Program-made: the position numbers and the translations under genes
DNA from: Streptomyces caniferus
Lineage (GTDB): Bacteria; Actinomycetota; Actinomycetes; Streptomycetales; Streptomycetaceae
Length of the DNA: 24,135 nucleotides
NCBI RefSeq assembly: GCF_009811555.1
Contig: NZ_BLIN01000010.1
Location: 1 to 24,135 of the forward strand
Direction: 5' to 3'
The notes under the pieces: generated by a model
What the model was told of the DNA's origin: nothing
The model's database searches: none
What the model saw: only the letters and a program-made list of their open reading frames with translations
Shown here: piece by piece, positions 1-8,515 of the stretch
How positions within the stretch are numbered: position 1 is the first letter of the stretch
Layout of the letters: every line of letters starts with the position of its first letter

Positions 1-197
1 TGCTTCATCGCGTCCGCAACAACCGGTACGGGCGGCGCCGGCTTCCTCGACGCCTCAGGAAGTACGACCTGTCCCATGCGACGGGGTCGATCTGGTTCGA
101 CGGCAGGAAGCCGAGCACCTCGATCGTCTTCACGCCGGGAAGGGCAGATCCGCGAGATCGCTGTCGTTCAGCACGACGTGCGGCCATCCGGAGCCTC
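1..197 (-). pseudogene. ku: ku gene, second part (broken)
   Basis: Read leftward, this encodes Ku-like sequence. It begins EAPDGR, then VVLNDSDLADLPFP, then KTIEVLGFLPSNQIDP with DRSYFL, then PYRLLR and AMK at the window edge. Bacterial Ku binds DNA ends as a homodimer and recruits LigD for non-homologous end joining. These motifs match roughly residues 65-125 of the family. The reading frame is broken at least three times: after GR, after LPFP, and after PYRLLR. The same breaks occur in the mirror copy. The rest of the gene would lie beyond the window. The first part of the gene is at 4194-4369, separated by a 4-kb insertion. Confidence 0.8.
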
Positions 198-321
198 GTT
201 CTCTGGGGGACCGTTCCCTGTTGCGTGACGTCGCAGATCCCCTCTTCGTTGGGGGTGCTGCGACGGTTCTCCGGGGGTGTGGCTCCGCGGTAGATCGTTG
301 CGCGCAGAGAGAGGGGTTCGG

Positions 322-1287
322 ATGCAGGCGCTGCCCGTGCGGGTGCCTTCAGAAGTACGTACTGGACGGTTCTGGACGACGAACTACGCGTGGTCGCGGA
401 GGCGGATGCGTTCCTGCGCGAGCTGCGCTTTGGGCGGAGCCGCGCGGTCGAGACCACGAAGTCCTACGCCGGTGGGATCGTGTTGTATCTGCGGTGGTGC
501 CGGGACACTCGCCGGGAATGGCGTACGGCGGCCCGCGACCTGGGGCTGTTCATGCTGTGGCTGAAGTGGAATCCGGGCGGCGATGAGTCGGTGCGCGTGG
601 TCGTGCCGGGGCCGGGCTCGAAGCAGGTGCGGCGTGAGAGCCGGATCAACAAGGTCCTGACCTCCGTGCGGGGATTTTTGGTGCACGCGGTGATCTCGAA
701 GAAGGCCCCGGCGTGGGTGATGGAACTCCTCTACGAGCTGGGGATGACCGGGATCTCCCTGCGCAGGCGCGTGGGGAAAGCGAGGGGATGCGCTACCGGC
801 TGCGGGCCCGGCACCGGCTCCAGGAACCGGAGACCGCTGTCGACCGCGCCTCGGACCAGGAGATCGTCGCGATGTTCGGGCCTGCCGCTCGGCCCGGGAC
901 CGGCTGATCGTCCTGCTGTTGGGACGGGCGGGGCTGCGGCGTGGGCAGGCGGCCGGCCTTCGCCGATCGGACATGCATTTGCTGATGGACTCCCGGGCCC
1001 TGGGCTGCGCGGTGGAAGGCGCCCACGTGCATGTCGTGCGCCGGGAGAACCCGAACCGGGCGTACTCGAAGTCACGCAAGGCGTTCGTGCTGCCGGTGGA
1101 CTTCCTGGTGGTGCAGGCGCTCGACCTGTACATGATGGAGCGTCACGACGTGCTGGGCTCGGGCGGCAGCGACTTCCTGCTGGTCAACCTGTTCCGGCAG
1201 CCGCTGGGCTCGCCGGTCACTCCCGAGGCCTGTCGTTCCGAAGCTGATCGGCAAGCCTGCGATGGAGCAGCGTCAACCCATCCATGA
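322..1287 (+). pseudogene. Truncated tyrosine recombinase (phage-type integrase)
   Basis: The likely start is ATG 322, after an AG-rich Shine-Dalgarno. The N-terminal core-binding part reads FLRELRFGRSRAVETTKSYA and later YLRWC. The catalytic part begins with DRLIVLLLGRAGLRRG and GLRRSDMHLL, where the first arginine resembles the active-site Arg I of the family. It ends near QPLGSPVTPEA. The usual downstream HxxR box and nucleophilic tyrosine are absent, so the product should be inactive. Three frame changes are needed (near 355, 760 and 880), and all are identical in the mirror copy. Unrelated sequence follows after about 1230. It lies inside the insertion that splits ku and may be its original mobility gene or just cargo. 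Confidence 0.75.
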
Positions 1288-1525
1288 TCCAGCCTGGAAC
1301 TCCAGGCGTCTCGTCTCCCTCGCGAGAGGCGTCCGCTGATCGAACGCCCCGGATCGCAGCGATAGGGGTACCCACGGTGGCCAGGAATGACGCAGCAATA
1401 GGTTCAGGTCCGCCCACGGCGGCTGTTACGAGTGCTGCAGCACCGATCGCTGCCTTTGAGTTGAACGGTCGACGGGCTCGTGGCCGCTCAGCCTCCGCGC
1501 GAGCCCAGGTCCGCAGTGAGATCAA
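1217..1525 (-). CDS. Possible small hypothetical protein
   Basis: This leftward reading frame gives about 102 residues in both arms. It has an arginine-rich start and an alanine/valine-rich, weakly hydrophobic middle (AAIGAAALVTAAVGG, then IAASFLATVGTPIAAI). It overlaps the broken end of the recombinase tail to tail. The start is uncertain: only a TTG at 1523-1525 is shared, because the arms differ by one C near 1552. I do not recognise a family. It could be the remnant of a longer gene or a chance open frame. Confidence 0.3.
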   Translation of the reverse strand: MISLRTWARAEAERPRARRPFNSKAAIGAAALVTAAVGGPEPIAASFLATVGTPIAAIRGVRSADASREGDETPGVPGWIMDGLTLLHRRLADQLRNDRPRE

Positions 1526-1581
1526 TCCGCAAAGGGGCAGCGGGGTGTGGTGGCCCGCCGCCCGGGGCTCCTGTCTGCGAT

Positions 1582-2143
1582 TCAAGGCGCAGACCCGGCT
1601 CGACCGTCGAACCAGGCCCGGCTCTCCGGCTGGTTAGGCCAGATGAGGGCCAAGATCGCGGGCACCAGCCAAATCACCCCGAGGATGGGTATCACCCGGT
1701 AAAACGCAGGGGCGAAAGGGAGGGCGGTCCAGCCGTATACGAAGGCCGAGACTCGCAGGTTGGGGTGTCGGGTCGGGAACTTGAGGGCGGTGAGGATGCC
1801 CCACGCGGCCACGGCCAGCACGAGGATCCCGCAAAGACGACTCGCCCGCGTGTGCCTCACCCGGAGTCTGACAGCACGGAGTCGATGCGTCACCTTCGCC
1901 CCAGATTGAAGTGGCGACGGCAACGCTATTGGTCACCAGAGCAAGACCGAGTACGGCCTGCATGGCACCGAGGATCATCATCAGCACACGCAACCGCCGG
2001 ACCGGCTCGGGCATCTGCGCCCCAGGAGGTACTGGAGGATGCCCGGGCCCCCAGGTCTGGCCCGGACCACCAATTCCAGCGGACCCCGGGGCTCCACTCG
2101 CCCGCGCACGTTCCCAGGGCCGCCTACTCTCAGGCTCGTCCAT
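1582..2143 (-). CDS. Four-helix membrane protein, unknown function (left copy, frameshifted)
   Basis: The left-arm copy lacks two single bases near 1831 and 1846 compared with the right arm, which breaks the frame between the first and second membrane helices. The right-arm copy (21992-22555) is intact and gives the correct protein, so this is probably sequence error rather than real decay. The start is taken at the ATG on 2143, which has an AGGGTGAG Shine-Dalgarno. An in-frame ATG 36 nt upstream (2179) is an alternative. See the right-arm entry for the protein description. Confidence 0.6.
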
Positions 2144-2764
2144 GTCGTCTGGTCTCACCCTGTTGCCCTCCCCCGGCATGGCTCACGTGTACGCGCCATC
2201 TTCCAGTGGCATGGGGCGGCTGTCCAGAACGCAACAGGACGTACCGATGGCAGCCGGTTCCGGCGTCCGCTACAGGATGAAGTCCAGGAGCGGACGTCTG
2301 CTTCTCACGTTTGAGTCGGAGCAGACCCGGGGTGGCCGAACTCAGTCGAGACTCTGGCACCACATGTGCGGCCCGAGGACCGCACACCCCCTCCAGACGC
2401 AATGCATACCGAGTACCTGGACCTTAAAGAACAAGGTCAGAACCTGTTTCTGAACTCGAACCGTCGAGACGCGATGGCTGTGTCGGGGTATGGACGGGTG
2501 AGGAGACGGACAGCACCGAGCCGGACACCGGCGATGAGGACAAGGTCCTGCCCGAACTTCTCGTGGCTCGGGCGGACGGGATGTGTGCCCCTCGTGCGGA
2601 ACTCGTCCGCAGTCCAGGCTGGCAGCTTGCAGTCCGGCGGGCTCTGTGGTTTTTCGCGGTGTCTCATACCGCGGCGTACGGTGCGCCGGGCTGAGTCATT
2701 TGGCACCAGGGCGACCTTCCCACGGCAACAATGGACGTTGTTGCAAACACAGTTGGGGGTGCTG
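2144..2764. other. Intergenic region between two divergent membrane-protein genes
   Basis: This 620-bp stretch separates the leftward four-helix gene from the rightward one-helix gene, so it should contain both promoters. No convincing gene is seen. In the right arm the frame of the one-helix gene stays open through this whole stretch, but the translation is rich in arginine, serine and cysteine and lacks domain character, so I read it as non-coding. The left arm lacks one C near 2328. No promoter could be placed with confidence. Confidence 0.4.
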
Positions 2765-3621
2765 ATGGTTGAGACAGTGGTTCAGATCTTCACGCAGATG
2801 GCTGGCGGGGCTCTGACTTCGGTGGGTACCGGGGTGGGACAAGCGGTATCAGACATCGTGCGCGAGCGCTTCGCGACAGATGAACGTGGCCGTTCGGCAG
2901 TACAGGCAGTCGACGACCAGCCCGGAAGCCCGGAGGCGACAGCCTCACTCAGATCCGTGCTGCGAGCCGAGTTGGAGGCTGACCCGGAGTTCGCCCGGAA
3001 GATCTCCGCAGCCTTGGAAGAGCCCCCGACTGCCACCTCCTCACGCTCGGCCTCTGGCAGCATCACGATTGACGGCACAACGATGCGGGGTAACCAGACA
3101 ATCGCCCTCGGGCCCGTGACGTTCCACAACACACGCAACGTCCGTCTGTCCCTGGCCGGTGCCGCCTTGGCCTTTCTCGCCCTGGTCATCTTGGGAATCT
3201 ACGGCGGGACACGGCTGGTCACCGGGGGCGACCCCGGTCAGGAAAGAGCTGTGACGGCGCTGAGCGCCGCAGATCTGCGTCAGGTAATCCCGGCCCTGGG
3301 AGCGTGCCGGCAAAGTGGACACGGCCCAAGCCGCCCGAGCACGTGACGTTAAGGCAAGCTCCAGGGTTGGTCGCGACCGAGGCCGTCGGCTATCTGATGG
3401 GGGATCCGGACGCCGGGCTGTCCCTTATTGCCGCCGGTTTCACGGACGCGGGCAAGGCCAGCGATTTCCTCCGCGCCATGAAGAAGTCGGGGGACCCGGA
3501 CGGAAAGGCAGAGAAGGAGGGCGCCAGCGTCCCGATGCCGGAAATCGGGGATGAACTCTGGGCCGTAGCAGAACCCGCCAGCAGTATGCGCAGGCTGCGT
3601 GCGCCACCTGGGGCGGGGTGA
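2765..3621 (+). CDS. One-helix membrane protein, C-terminus cut by IS remnant (left copy, frameshifted)
   Basis: The start at ATG 2765 has the Shine-Dalgarno GGGGGT five bases upstream. One C is missing in the left arm near 3288 relative to the right arm, breaking the frame after LRQVIP. The intact version is in the right arm (20512-21369). The coding sequence runs directly into antisense transposase sequence at about 3600. Another frame there reads QYAQAACATWGG after AVAEPASS, which suggests that the original gene continued and was truncated by the IS. The function is not recognised. Confidence 0.6.
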
Positions 3622-3926
3622 TAGGCAGGCGGTTCGGATTCTTCTTGCCCCTGGCGAGACGCCTGGTCATGAGGGTAATCGCCACCCAAGTGATCAAAGT
3701 TTCGGAGTGCTGGACGAGTCGTTCGTAGTCGCGTGCATGTCGGCGGGCGTGCATCATCCAGGCCCATATTCGTTCGACGAACCAGCAGCACGATAAACCA
3801 GGAGGCGTCCTTGGGGCGGCTCACGGTCTTGATCGTGAGGCTGAGGCACTTCTTTGCCCAGGTCACGAGCTTTCCGGCGTAGGCGGAGTCTGCCCAGACG
3901 ATGGTGATCTCGGGATGCCTCCGCGC
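3622..3926 (-). pseudogene. IS5-type transposase C-terminal remnant
   Basis: Reading leftward, two frames together give a typical C-terminal half of an IS5-family DDE transposase. RRHPEITIVWADSAYAGKLV contains the second catalytic aspartate. WFVERIWAWMMHARRHARDY contains the catalytic glutamate and the Y-(2)-R-(3)-E type signature region. ETLITWVAITLMTRRLARGK follows. A short loss near 3790 shifts the frame between the two blocks. No recognisable N-terminal half is found in 3927-4140, where the frames look degenerate. It is inactive and abuts the truncated membrane-protein gene on its 3' side. Confidence 0.7.
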
Positions 3927-4193
3927 ACTGGAAGTGCTGTCTGCGGAGGGGCGACGGCTGAACCCCGACGACACCACCGTCCACAAGGTCTCCGCCCAGT
4001 GATCTGAGCCGCGAACCAGATCGTTTGCGACGGGACAGCAGCACACGCTGACATCCGCCGGAGACGCGAGATGGATCCCTCGATCCAGCGGTGGCGCCAC
4101 ACCTGTTGCACTCGATACGGTGGGCTGCACCGGCGCTGAGCTGTACTAACCCCTAGCGCCCGCGCTCACGCAACGGTCCGAGCCCAGAGAAAG

Positions 4194-4369
4194 CTCATAG
4201 CTGCGAGCGACCTCCTGGTACGGCACCTCGACGCCTTCAGCCTCGCAGATGCGCCGTTGCCGGATTCCGGCCCCATCGACGGCATGCACGAGAGGAGGGC
4301 CGGGTCCGGGCGGCCAACTCGTGCAGCTGGGTCGCGAGGCGTTCCTCCCGTCGCAGCAGACAAGGTGAC
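4194..4369 (-). pseudogene. ku: ku gene, first part (broken)
   Basis: Read leftward, this gives VTLSAAT, and after a frame change VHAVDGAGIRQRRICEAEGV followed by EVPYQEVARSYE. These match the N-terminal Ku segments normally seen around residues 15-65 (VPVKLYSATE, then RIRxRRVCE, then VPYEEIxxGYE). The first 10-15 residues are missing: the Ig-propeller gene ends only 24 bp upstream. The sequence is interrupted after tyrosine-glutamate by the 4-kb insertion and resumes at 197-1. The recognition rests on motif memory rather than a search, and it is strengthened by the exact continuity with the second piece. Confidence 0.65.
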
Positions 4370-4393
4370 CTGGGGTTTTCGGAGCCGACGAGG

Positions 4394-6343
4394 TCAGCCT
4401 GGGAGGGGGATGAACAGTAGGATGCCGTGGTCGGTTGCGGCGGTGTAGCAGGAAGTGCCGGGGAAGGTGGCGGTGTAGAAGGGGGTGGCGATGGCGAAGA
4501 CGGGGACGATGGCGTTGTGGATGGTGGCGGTGCCGTTGGCGTCGGTGACGGCGGTGCCGAGGTTGACCGGGCCGAAGAGCGTGGTGGCGGTGAAGGTCAC
4601 CGGCTGACCGGCCACCGGCATCCCCGAGGTGGTCGTCAGGGTGGCGCTGAGGGTGGGGATGTAGAACTCGGGCAGCGGGGTCAGCCGGAGCCGGATCGTG
4701 CCTGGCTGCGCGGTCAGCTTTGTGGGGGTGCGGTTCACGGTGACGGGGGTGCTGGCGTTGGAGCCGGTGAAGCAGCTGTCGCCGTTGTAGGTGGCGGTGA
4801 GGGTGCCGGTGGTCAGGGCGGTGGTGGTCAAGCAGGCCTGCCCCGATGCGTTGACGGGGACGATCTGGGTCTGGCCGTTGGGGAGGGTGAAGGTGACCGT
4901 GCCGGTCGGCACTGTGGTGGTGGCTGGTGCCGGGGTGATGGTCGCGCATGCGGTCACGTTCTGACCGCAGGTGGAGGGGTTCGGCGTCACCGACAGCGTC
5001 GTCGTGGTGGGGTTGGGGCTCACGGTGACGGGGGTGGGGTTGCCGTTCACGGTCGCGGTGAACGTACCGGCGGTGTAGGTGTGGGTGGTCTGCCCGCTCC
5101 CGGTGGCGTCCAGGGGGACGGTGACCGTGGGGCTGGCGTCCCCGAAGTCCACCACCGCGCTCCCGTTCGGGGTCCCCCCGGAAATGCTGAACGTCACCGG
5201 TTGCCCGCCCACCGGCGCCGCCGGCGAGGTCGTCACCGTCAACGGCGAAATCTCCGTCACGTTCGCCGAGTTGGCGTTGGTGACGTAGACGTTGCTGTTC
5301 GGCGCCGCCGCCACCGAGAACGGGAACGCGCCGACGGGGACGGTGGCCAGGACCGTGTTCGTGGTGCTGCTGATCACCGTCACGTTGTTGGAACTGCTGT
5401 TGCCGACGTAGACGTTGCCGGTCGGCGCCACCGCCACCCCGAACGGGCCCCCGCCGGTGGGGACGGTGGCCAGGACCGTGTTCGTGGCGCTGTCGATCAC
5501 CGTCACGTTGTTCGAAACGGTGTTGGTGACGTAGACGTTGCCGTTGGGCGCCACCGCGATCACCCCCGGGACCGTGCCGGCGGGGACGGTGGCCACGACC
5601 GTGTTCGTGGCGCTGTCGATCACCGTCACGTTGTTCGAGGTCTGGTTGGCGATGTAGACGTTGCCGTTCGGCGCCACCGCCGCCGCGCCCGGGAACCCAC
5701 CGGTGGGGAGGGTGGTCAGGACGGTGTTCGTGGCGCTGCTGATCACCGTCACGGTGTTCGCGTTCCGGTTGGCGACGTAGACGTTGCCGTTCGCCGCCAC
5801 CGCCACCGCGTCCGGGACCGCGCCGACGGGGACGGTGGCCAGGACCGTGTTCGTGGCGCTGCTGATCACCGTCACGTTGTTCGACGTGCTGTTGGCGACG
5901 TAGACGTTGCCGTTCGGCGCCACCGCCAGTGCGAACGGGCCCCCGCCGACGGGGACGGTGGCCAGGACGGTGTTCGTGGCGCTGCTGATCACCGTCACGT
6001 TGTTCGAGCTCTGGTTGGTGACGTAGACGTTGCCGTTCTGCGCCACCGCAATCATGGCCGGGCCTGAGCCGGCGGGGACGGTGGCCAGGACGGTGTTCGT
6101 GGTGCTGCTGATCACGGTCACGTTGCTCGAATTGGCGTTGCCGACGTAGACGTTGCCGTTCGGGGCCACCGCCACCGCCAGCGGGCTCGTGCCCGCCGGG
6201 ATCGTCACCGTGGAGAACGCCGCACTGAACGGCGCGACCGCAAGCCCCCGTACCGCGGCCACCTCGGATCCACCGGCCGGTACAACCGGCCGAACCCCGC
6301 CGGCTACCGCCGGAGCTCCCCACCAACCCGTAATCGGTTCCAT
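4394..6343 (-). CDS. Beta-propeller repeat protein with PKD/Ig-like domains
   Basis: This encodes 649 residues, intact in this arm. After about 45 non-repetitive residues (MEPITGWWGAPAVAGG start) come eight 41-residue repeats to about residue 370. Their consensus is PNGNVYVxNxxSNNVTVI followed by SATNTVLATVPVG, the YVTN/YncE-like blade motif. Next is a PKD-like segment with VDFGDASPTV (about 375-440). Then come two Ig-like repeats (PTGTVTF with YNGDSCF at about 445-535, and MPVAGQPVTFTATT with YTATFPGTSCY at about 540-649). Such folds usually bind ligands or build extracellular structures. No ordinary signal peptide or membrane helix is visible, so export is uncertain. The start has GAGAGG upstream. 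It is divergent from the TIG/propeller gene at 10343. Confidence 0.88.
   Translation of the reverse strand: MEPITGWWGAPAVAGGVRPVVPAGGSEVAAVRGLAVAPFSAAFSTVTIPAGTSPLAVAVAPNGNVYVGNANSSNVTVISSTTNTVLATVPAGSGPAMIAVAQNGNVYVTNQSSNNVTVISSATNTVLATVPVGGGPFALAVAPNGNVYVANSTSNNVTVISSATNTVLATVPVGAVPDAVAVAANGNVYVANRNANTVTVISSATNTVLTTLPTGGFPGAAAVAPNGNVYIANQTSNNVTVIDSATNTVVATVPAGTVPGVIAVAPNGNVYVTNTVSNNVTVIDSATNTVLATVPTGGGPFGVAVAPTGNVYVGNSSSNNVTVISSTTNTVLATVPVGAFPFSVAAAPNSNVYVTNANSANVTEISPLTVTTSPAAPVGGQPVTFSISGGTPNGSAVVDFGDASPTVTVPLDATGSGQTTHTYTAGTFTATVNGNPTPVTVSPNPTTTTLSVTPNPSTCGQNVTACATITPAPATTTVPTGTVTFTLPNGQTQIVPVNASGQACLTTTALTTGTLTATYNGDSCFTGSNASTPVTVNRTPTKLTAQPGTIRLRLTPLPEFYIPTLSATLTTTSGMPVAGQPVTFTATTLFGPVNLGTAVTDANGTATIHNAIVPVFAIATPFYTATFPGTSCYTAATDHGILLFIPLPG
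5227..6210 (-). repeat. Eight tandem 123-bp repeats inside the propeller gene
   Basis: The block GTAGACGTTG recurs with an exact period of 123 bp: the first copy is at 5285, the last at 6146, and 6146 minus 5285 is 7 x 123. Each unit encodes one 41-residue blade. Units are very similar at the DNA level, including synonymous sites (for example GTGTTCGTGG and GATCACCGTCACG recur nearly unchanged), implying recent amplification or gene conversion. Such arrays can gain or lose units by recombination. Confidence 0.9.
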
Positions 6344-6352
6344 GACAAACCT

Positions 6353-6366
6353 CTCTCAGCTGAGAG
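6353..6366. promoter_or_regulatory. 14-bp palindrome overlapping the ribosome-binding site
   Basis: CTCTCAGCTGAGAG is a perfect palindrome 9 bases upstream of the ATG at 6343. Its end forms part of the purine-rich GAGAGAGG Shine-Dalgarno (leftward strand). In RNA it could pair and hide the ribosome-binding site, or in DNA it could bind a dimeric regulator. Either role is inference. Confidence 0.4.
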
Positions 6367-6492
6367 GGCCGCCCAAGAACTCCCACCGGGGCCCGCGTCG
6401 CATGGCGCCGGTATACGCGAACCGGATCACCGCTTGCACACCGGGACAGAAAGCGGGCACGCCGACATGTACCACGCACCCGCGCGCCACAG

Positions 6493-6528
6493 GGGTTGCC
6501 CATCTCTCCCCGGAGAGATGGGCAACCC
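6493..6528. promoter_or_regulatory. Perfect 17-bp inverted repeat upstream of the propeller gene
   Basis: GGGTTGCCCATCTCTCC is followed by CC and then its exact complement GGAGAGATGGGCAACCC. It lies 150 bp upstream of the start at 6343, in the 5' region of the leftward gene. It could be an operator, an mRNA leader hairpin, or a terminator that insulates the gene from upstream transcription. No T-run follows on either side, so a classical terminator is less likely. Confidence 0.6.
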
Positions 6529-7096
6529 ACCGGAATGGTCACCACCATTAACCCGAAATGGCCAATGGAACACCACCCTCTTGACTCGACTATCACCCGG
6601 ACAGACCAATGCACAGCCCAACCCGGGCACGCCGTACGAGACGACGAACTGCCACGCAATGTGGCCGGAGCGTGGAGCTGAGCAGAGGGACGAGGCGAAA
6701 AGGGCCTGCGGATGGGTACGGGGCAGTGCAATGCGAAGCGCTACAACCGCTTCCCGCGTGAAGTGATCGCCGAGGGCCGGGCCAAGCCGAGGTGCTCGCT
6801 GACGCTGGGATTTCGTGGACCTATCTCGGTCTGAGCGAATCGGACGGCATTCTCGTCGAGGAGATTCGCCGCGGCATGAGGTCAGGCAGCGGAGATCTGA
6901 GCGCGAAGGGGGTGAGTGAGATATCGACACCCCCTGCGAGGCCGCTTTGGTGGGCCGGTAGACGCCCCGGTCCTGATCACGAGCAAGGCACCCGTGTCCG
7001 TACCGGCGGATCATGGTGAGCTACCACGAGCCGGGTCATCCGGTTGTCTGCGCCGGCAAGGCCGTTTCCTTCGGATCATCTGATTGTTGGTCTGGT
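6529..7096. other. Region between hairpin and IS5 copy, no firm gene
   Basis: No recognised gene is present. A rightward frame from 6792 gives MLADAGISWTYLGLSESDGI and continues IRRGMRSGSGDLSAKG. This looks protein-like for about 40 residues and may be a remnant cut by the following IS. The left end of the IS5-family copy must lie somewhere before 7097, but I could not find its terminal repeat. The promoter for the leftward propeller gene probably lies in the left part of this stretch. Confidence 0.3.
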
Positions 7097-7659
7097 GTGT
7101 CGTTGACTGACGCCCAGTGGGCACGGATCGAACCGCTGTTGCCGGACCGGACACCTCGGCGGGGTGGGCGGTGGCGTGATCACCGGCAGGTGATCGACGC
7201 GATCGCGTTCAAGTACCGCACCGGGACACCGTGGATGGACCTTCCCGAGCACTTCGGCTCGTGGAAGGGCGCCCACAACCGGCTGAGGAAATGGGCCGCT
7301 GACGGCACCTGGGAGAAGGTGTTCACCGCCCTGCTCACGCAGGCCGACGCCGAGGGCGACTTGGACTGGATCGTCGCGGTCGACTCCACCATCGTCCGCG
7401 CTCACCAGCACGCCGCCGGGGCTCGTCAAAAGGGGCCCCGGCCGGCGAGCCGCGCGATCATGCCCTCGGACGGTCCCGCGGCGGACTGACCACCAAGATC
7501 CACCTCGCGGCCGACAGCCGCTGCCGACCGTTTGCGTGCGCCATCACACCCGGCCAGGCCGGTGACGCACCCGCCTTCCCACAGGTCATGGCCCGCTTAC
7601 GGGTGCCCAGACCGGTCGGGCGGCCCAGAACGACCCCGGACGTGGTTCTGGCTGACAAG
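7097..7659 (+). pseudogene. IS5-family transposase of the frameshift type, 3' end lost
   Basis: The first frame reads SLTDAQWARIEPLLPDRTPR, WRDHRQVIDAIAFKYRTGTP and DWIVAVDSTIVRAHQHAAGA, carrying the first catalytic aspartate. The first frame ends at 7489. The second frame (minus one) continues GEPRDHALGRSRGGLTTKIH to TTPDVVLADK, which includes the second catalytic aspartate. The shift falls at AAAAGGGG (about 7429), a slippery site typical of programmed frameshifting in this IS group. The sequence stops at ADK (7657-7659), where an IS110 end begins, so the region with the catalytic glutamate is gone. A start at GTG 7097 is chosen by homology; ATG 7013 is in frame upstream. Confidence 0.8.
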
Positions 7660-7680
7660 ACACCCCATGCAGCTATCGGG

Positions 7681-8343
7681 TCAAGCAGCTGCTGCGAGCG
7701 GGGGCAGTAGCGGCGGGGCGAAGGCGATCGCTTCGTCGAACTTCTGATGGCTCGTCAAGCAGTGGTGGAGCTGGCCGAGCATGCGGTTGAAGAGGCGGTG
7801 GAGGGCGGCGTGGTAGCGATCGCCGGTGTCTCGTCGGTGGTTGTAGTGAGCATGGGCTCCGGGTGAGGCGGTGAGCGCGGCGAACGCCCAGTGCCGGCCG
7901 GTCTCGGCCAGGCGCCTGTTCTTGATCCGGCGATGGCTGACACGGCGGCTCTTGCCGGATTCACGGGTCACCGGGGCGCTTCCGGCGTAGGCGTTCAGGT
8001 CGCGGGCGGTGTCGAACCTGGTGCGGTCGTCCCCGATCTCGGCGAGTATCCGAGCGCCGGTGAGCACGGCAAGACCGGGAAAGCTCGTGATGATCTCCGC
8101 GTCGGGATGCTGAAGAAAGAGCTCTTCGGTGTCACGCGCCAGGTCCTCGCAGGCCCGGCAGGCCGCGTCGAGCTGGGCGAGCAGTGCGAGTGTCTGGTGC
8201 CCCATCGCCGTCTCCACCAGGGCCGGTTGGCGGAGCGAGGGTCGGCGGAAGACCTCAAGGAGCCGATCGGTCTCGGCCTCGATCCGGCGTTGGCGGCCGG
8301 CGCGCGTGACGGCGGCCCTCACCCGGCCCCTGCCAAGACTGGC
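7681..8343 (-). pseudogene. IS110-family transposase, C-terminal part only
   Basis: About 220 residues are open leftward to the stop at 7681. EIITSFPGLAVLTGARILAE, DLNAYAGSAPVTRESGKSRR, ALTASPGAHAHYNHRR and LFNRMLGQLHHCL are hallmarks of the C-terminal Transposase_20 (IS116/IS110/IS902) domain, with its conserved serine region. The N-terminal RuvC-like DEDD domain is missing: an in-frame TAG follows at 8344-8346 and another IS begins at 8368. The non-coding right end (7660-7680) joins directly to the broken IS5 copy. It is inactive. Confidence 0.88.
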
Positions 8344-8367
8344 CTAACGGCCAACCCACGGCGCCTA

Positions 8368-8389
8368 TTAGAAGCCGTTGTCGTACCGA
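8368..8389 (+). repeat. Left terminal inverted repeat of the IS
   Basis: It starts TTAGAAGCCGTTGTCGTACC and then GA. It is the exact reverse complement of 9976-9997. Confidence 0.88.
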
Positions 8390-8515
8390 TCTTGGTGAGC
8401 ATAGGTTCGATTGCGGCGGCTCGACCAGGTGATCTTGTGGCGTGCTGTGCATGAAGGCAGGGCCTCTGGTGCCGCTCGGGATTGTCGAAGACTATGAGCA
8501 CGCCAGGAGGCCCTG

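Larger units (their letters stand above)
198..4193. mobile_element. About 4.0-kb insertion splitting ku
   Basis: The two ku pieces would join directly if 198-4193 were removed: tyrosine-glutamate on one side continues as glutamate-alanine-proline-aspartate-glycine on the other. Both junctions carry the triplet CTC (195-197 and 4194-4196), consistent with a 3-bp target duplication. The ends look like imperfect inverted repeats. From 198 inward there is TTCTCTGGG, GGACCGTT and TTGCGTGA. From 4193 inward on the other strand there is TTCTCTGGG, GGACCGTT and GCGTGA, with different spacing. The contents are a truncated recombinase, two membrane-protein genes and an IS5-type transposase remnant. The mosaic may have formed by several events. 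The moving enzyme is not identified. Confidence 0.55.

Noticed and set aside
5227..6210. CRISPR-like regular repeats
   Set aside because: The units are 123 bp, contiguous and in frame, encoding propeller blades. There are no short repeats with unrelated spacers.
4146..6731. An 861-codon open frame on the minus strand
   Set aside because: It is the shadow frame of the Ig-propeller gene. Its translation is a low-complexity arginine/histidine/glycine pattern, while the other frame shows clear blade and Ig motifs.
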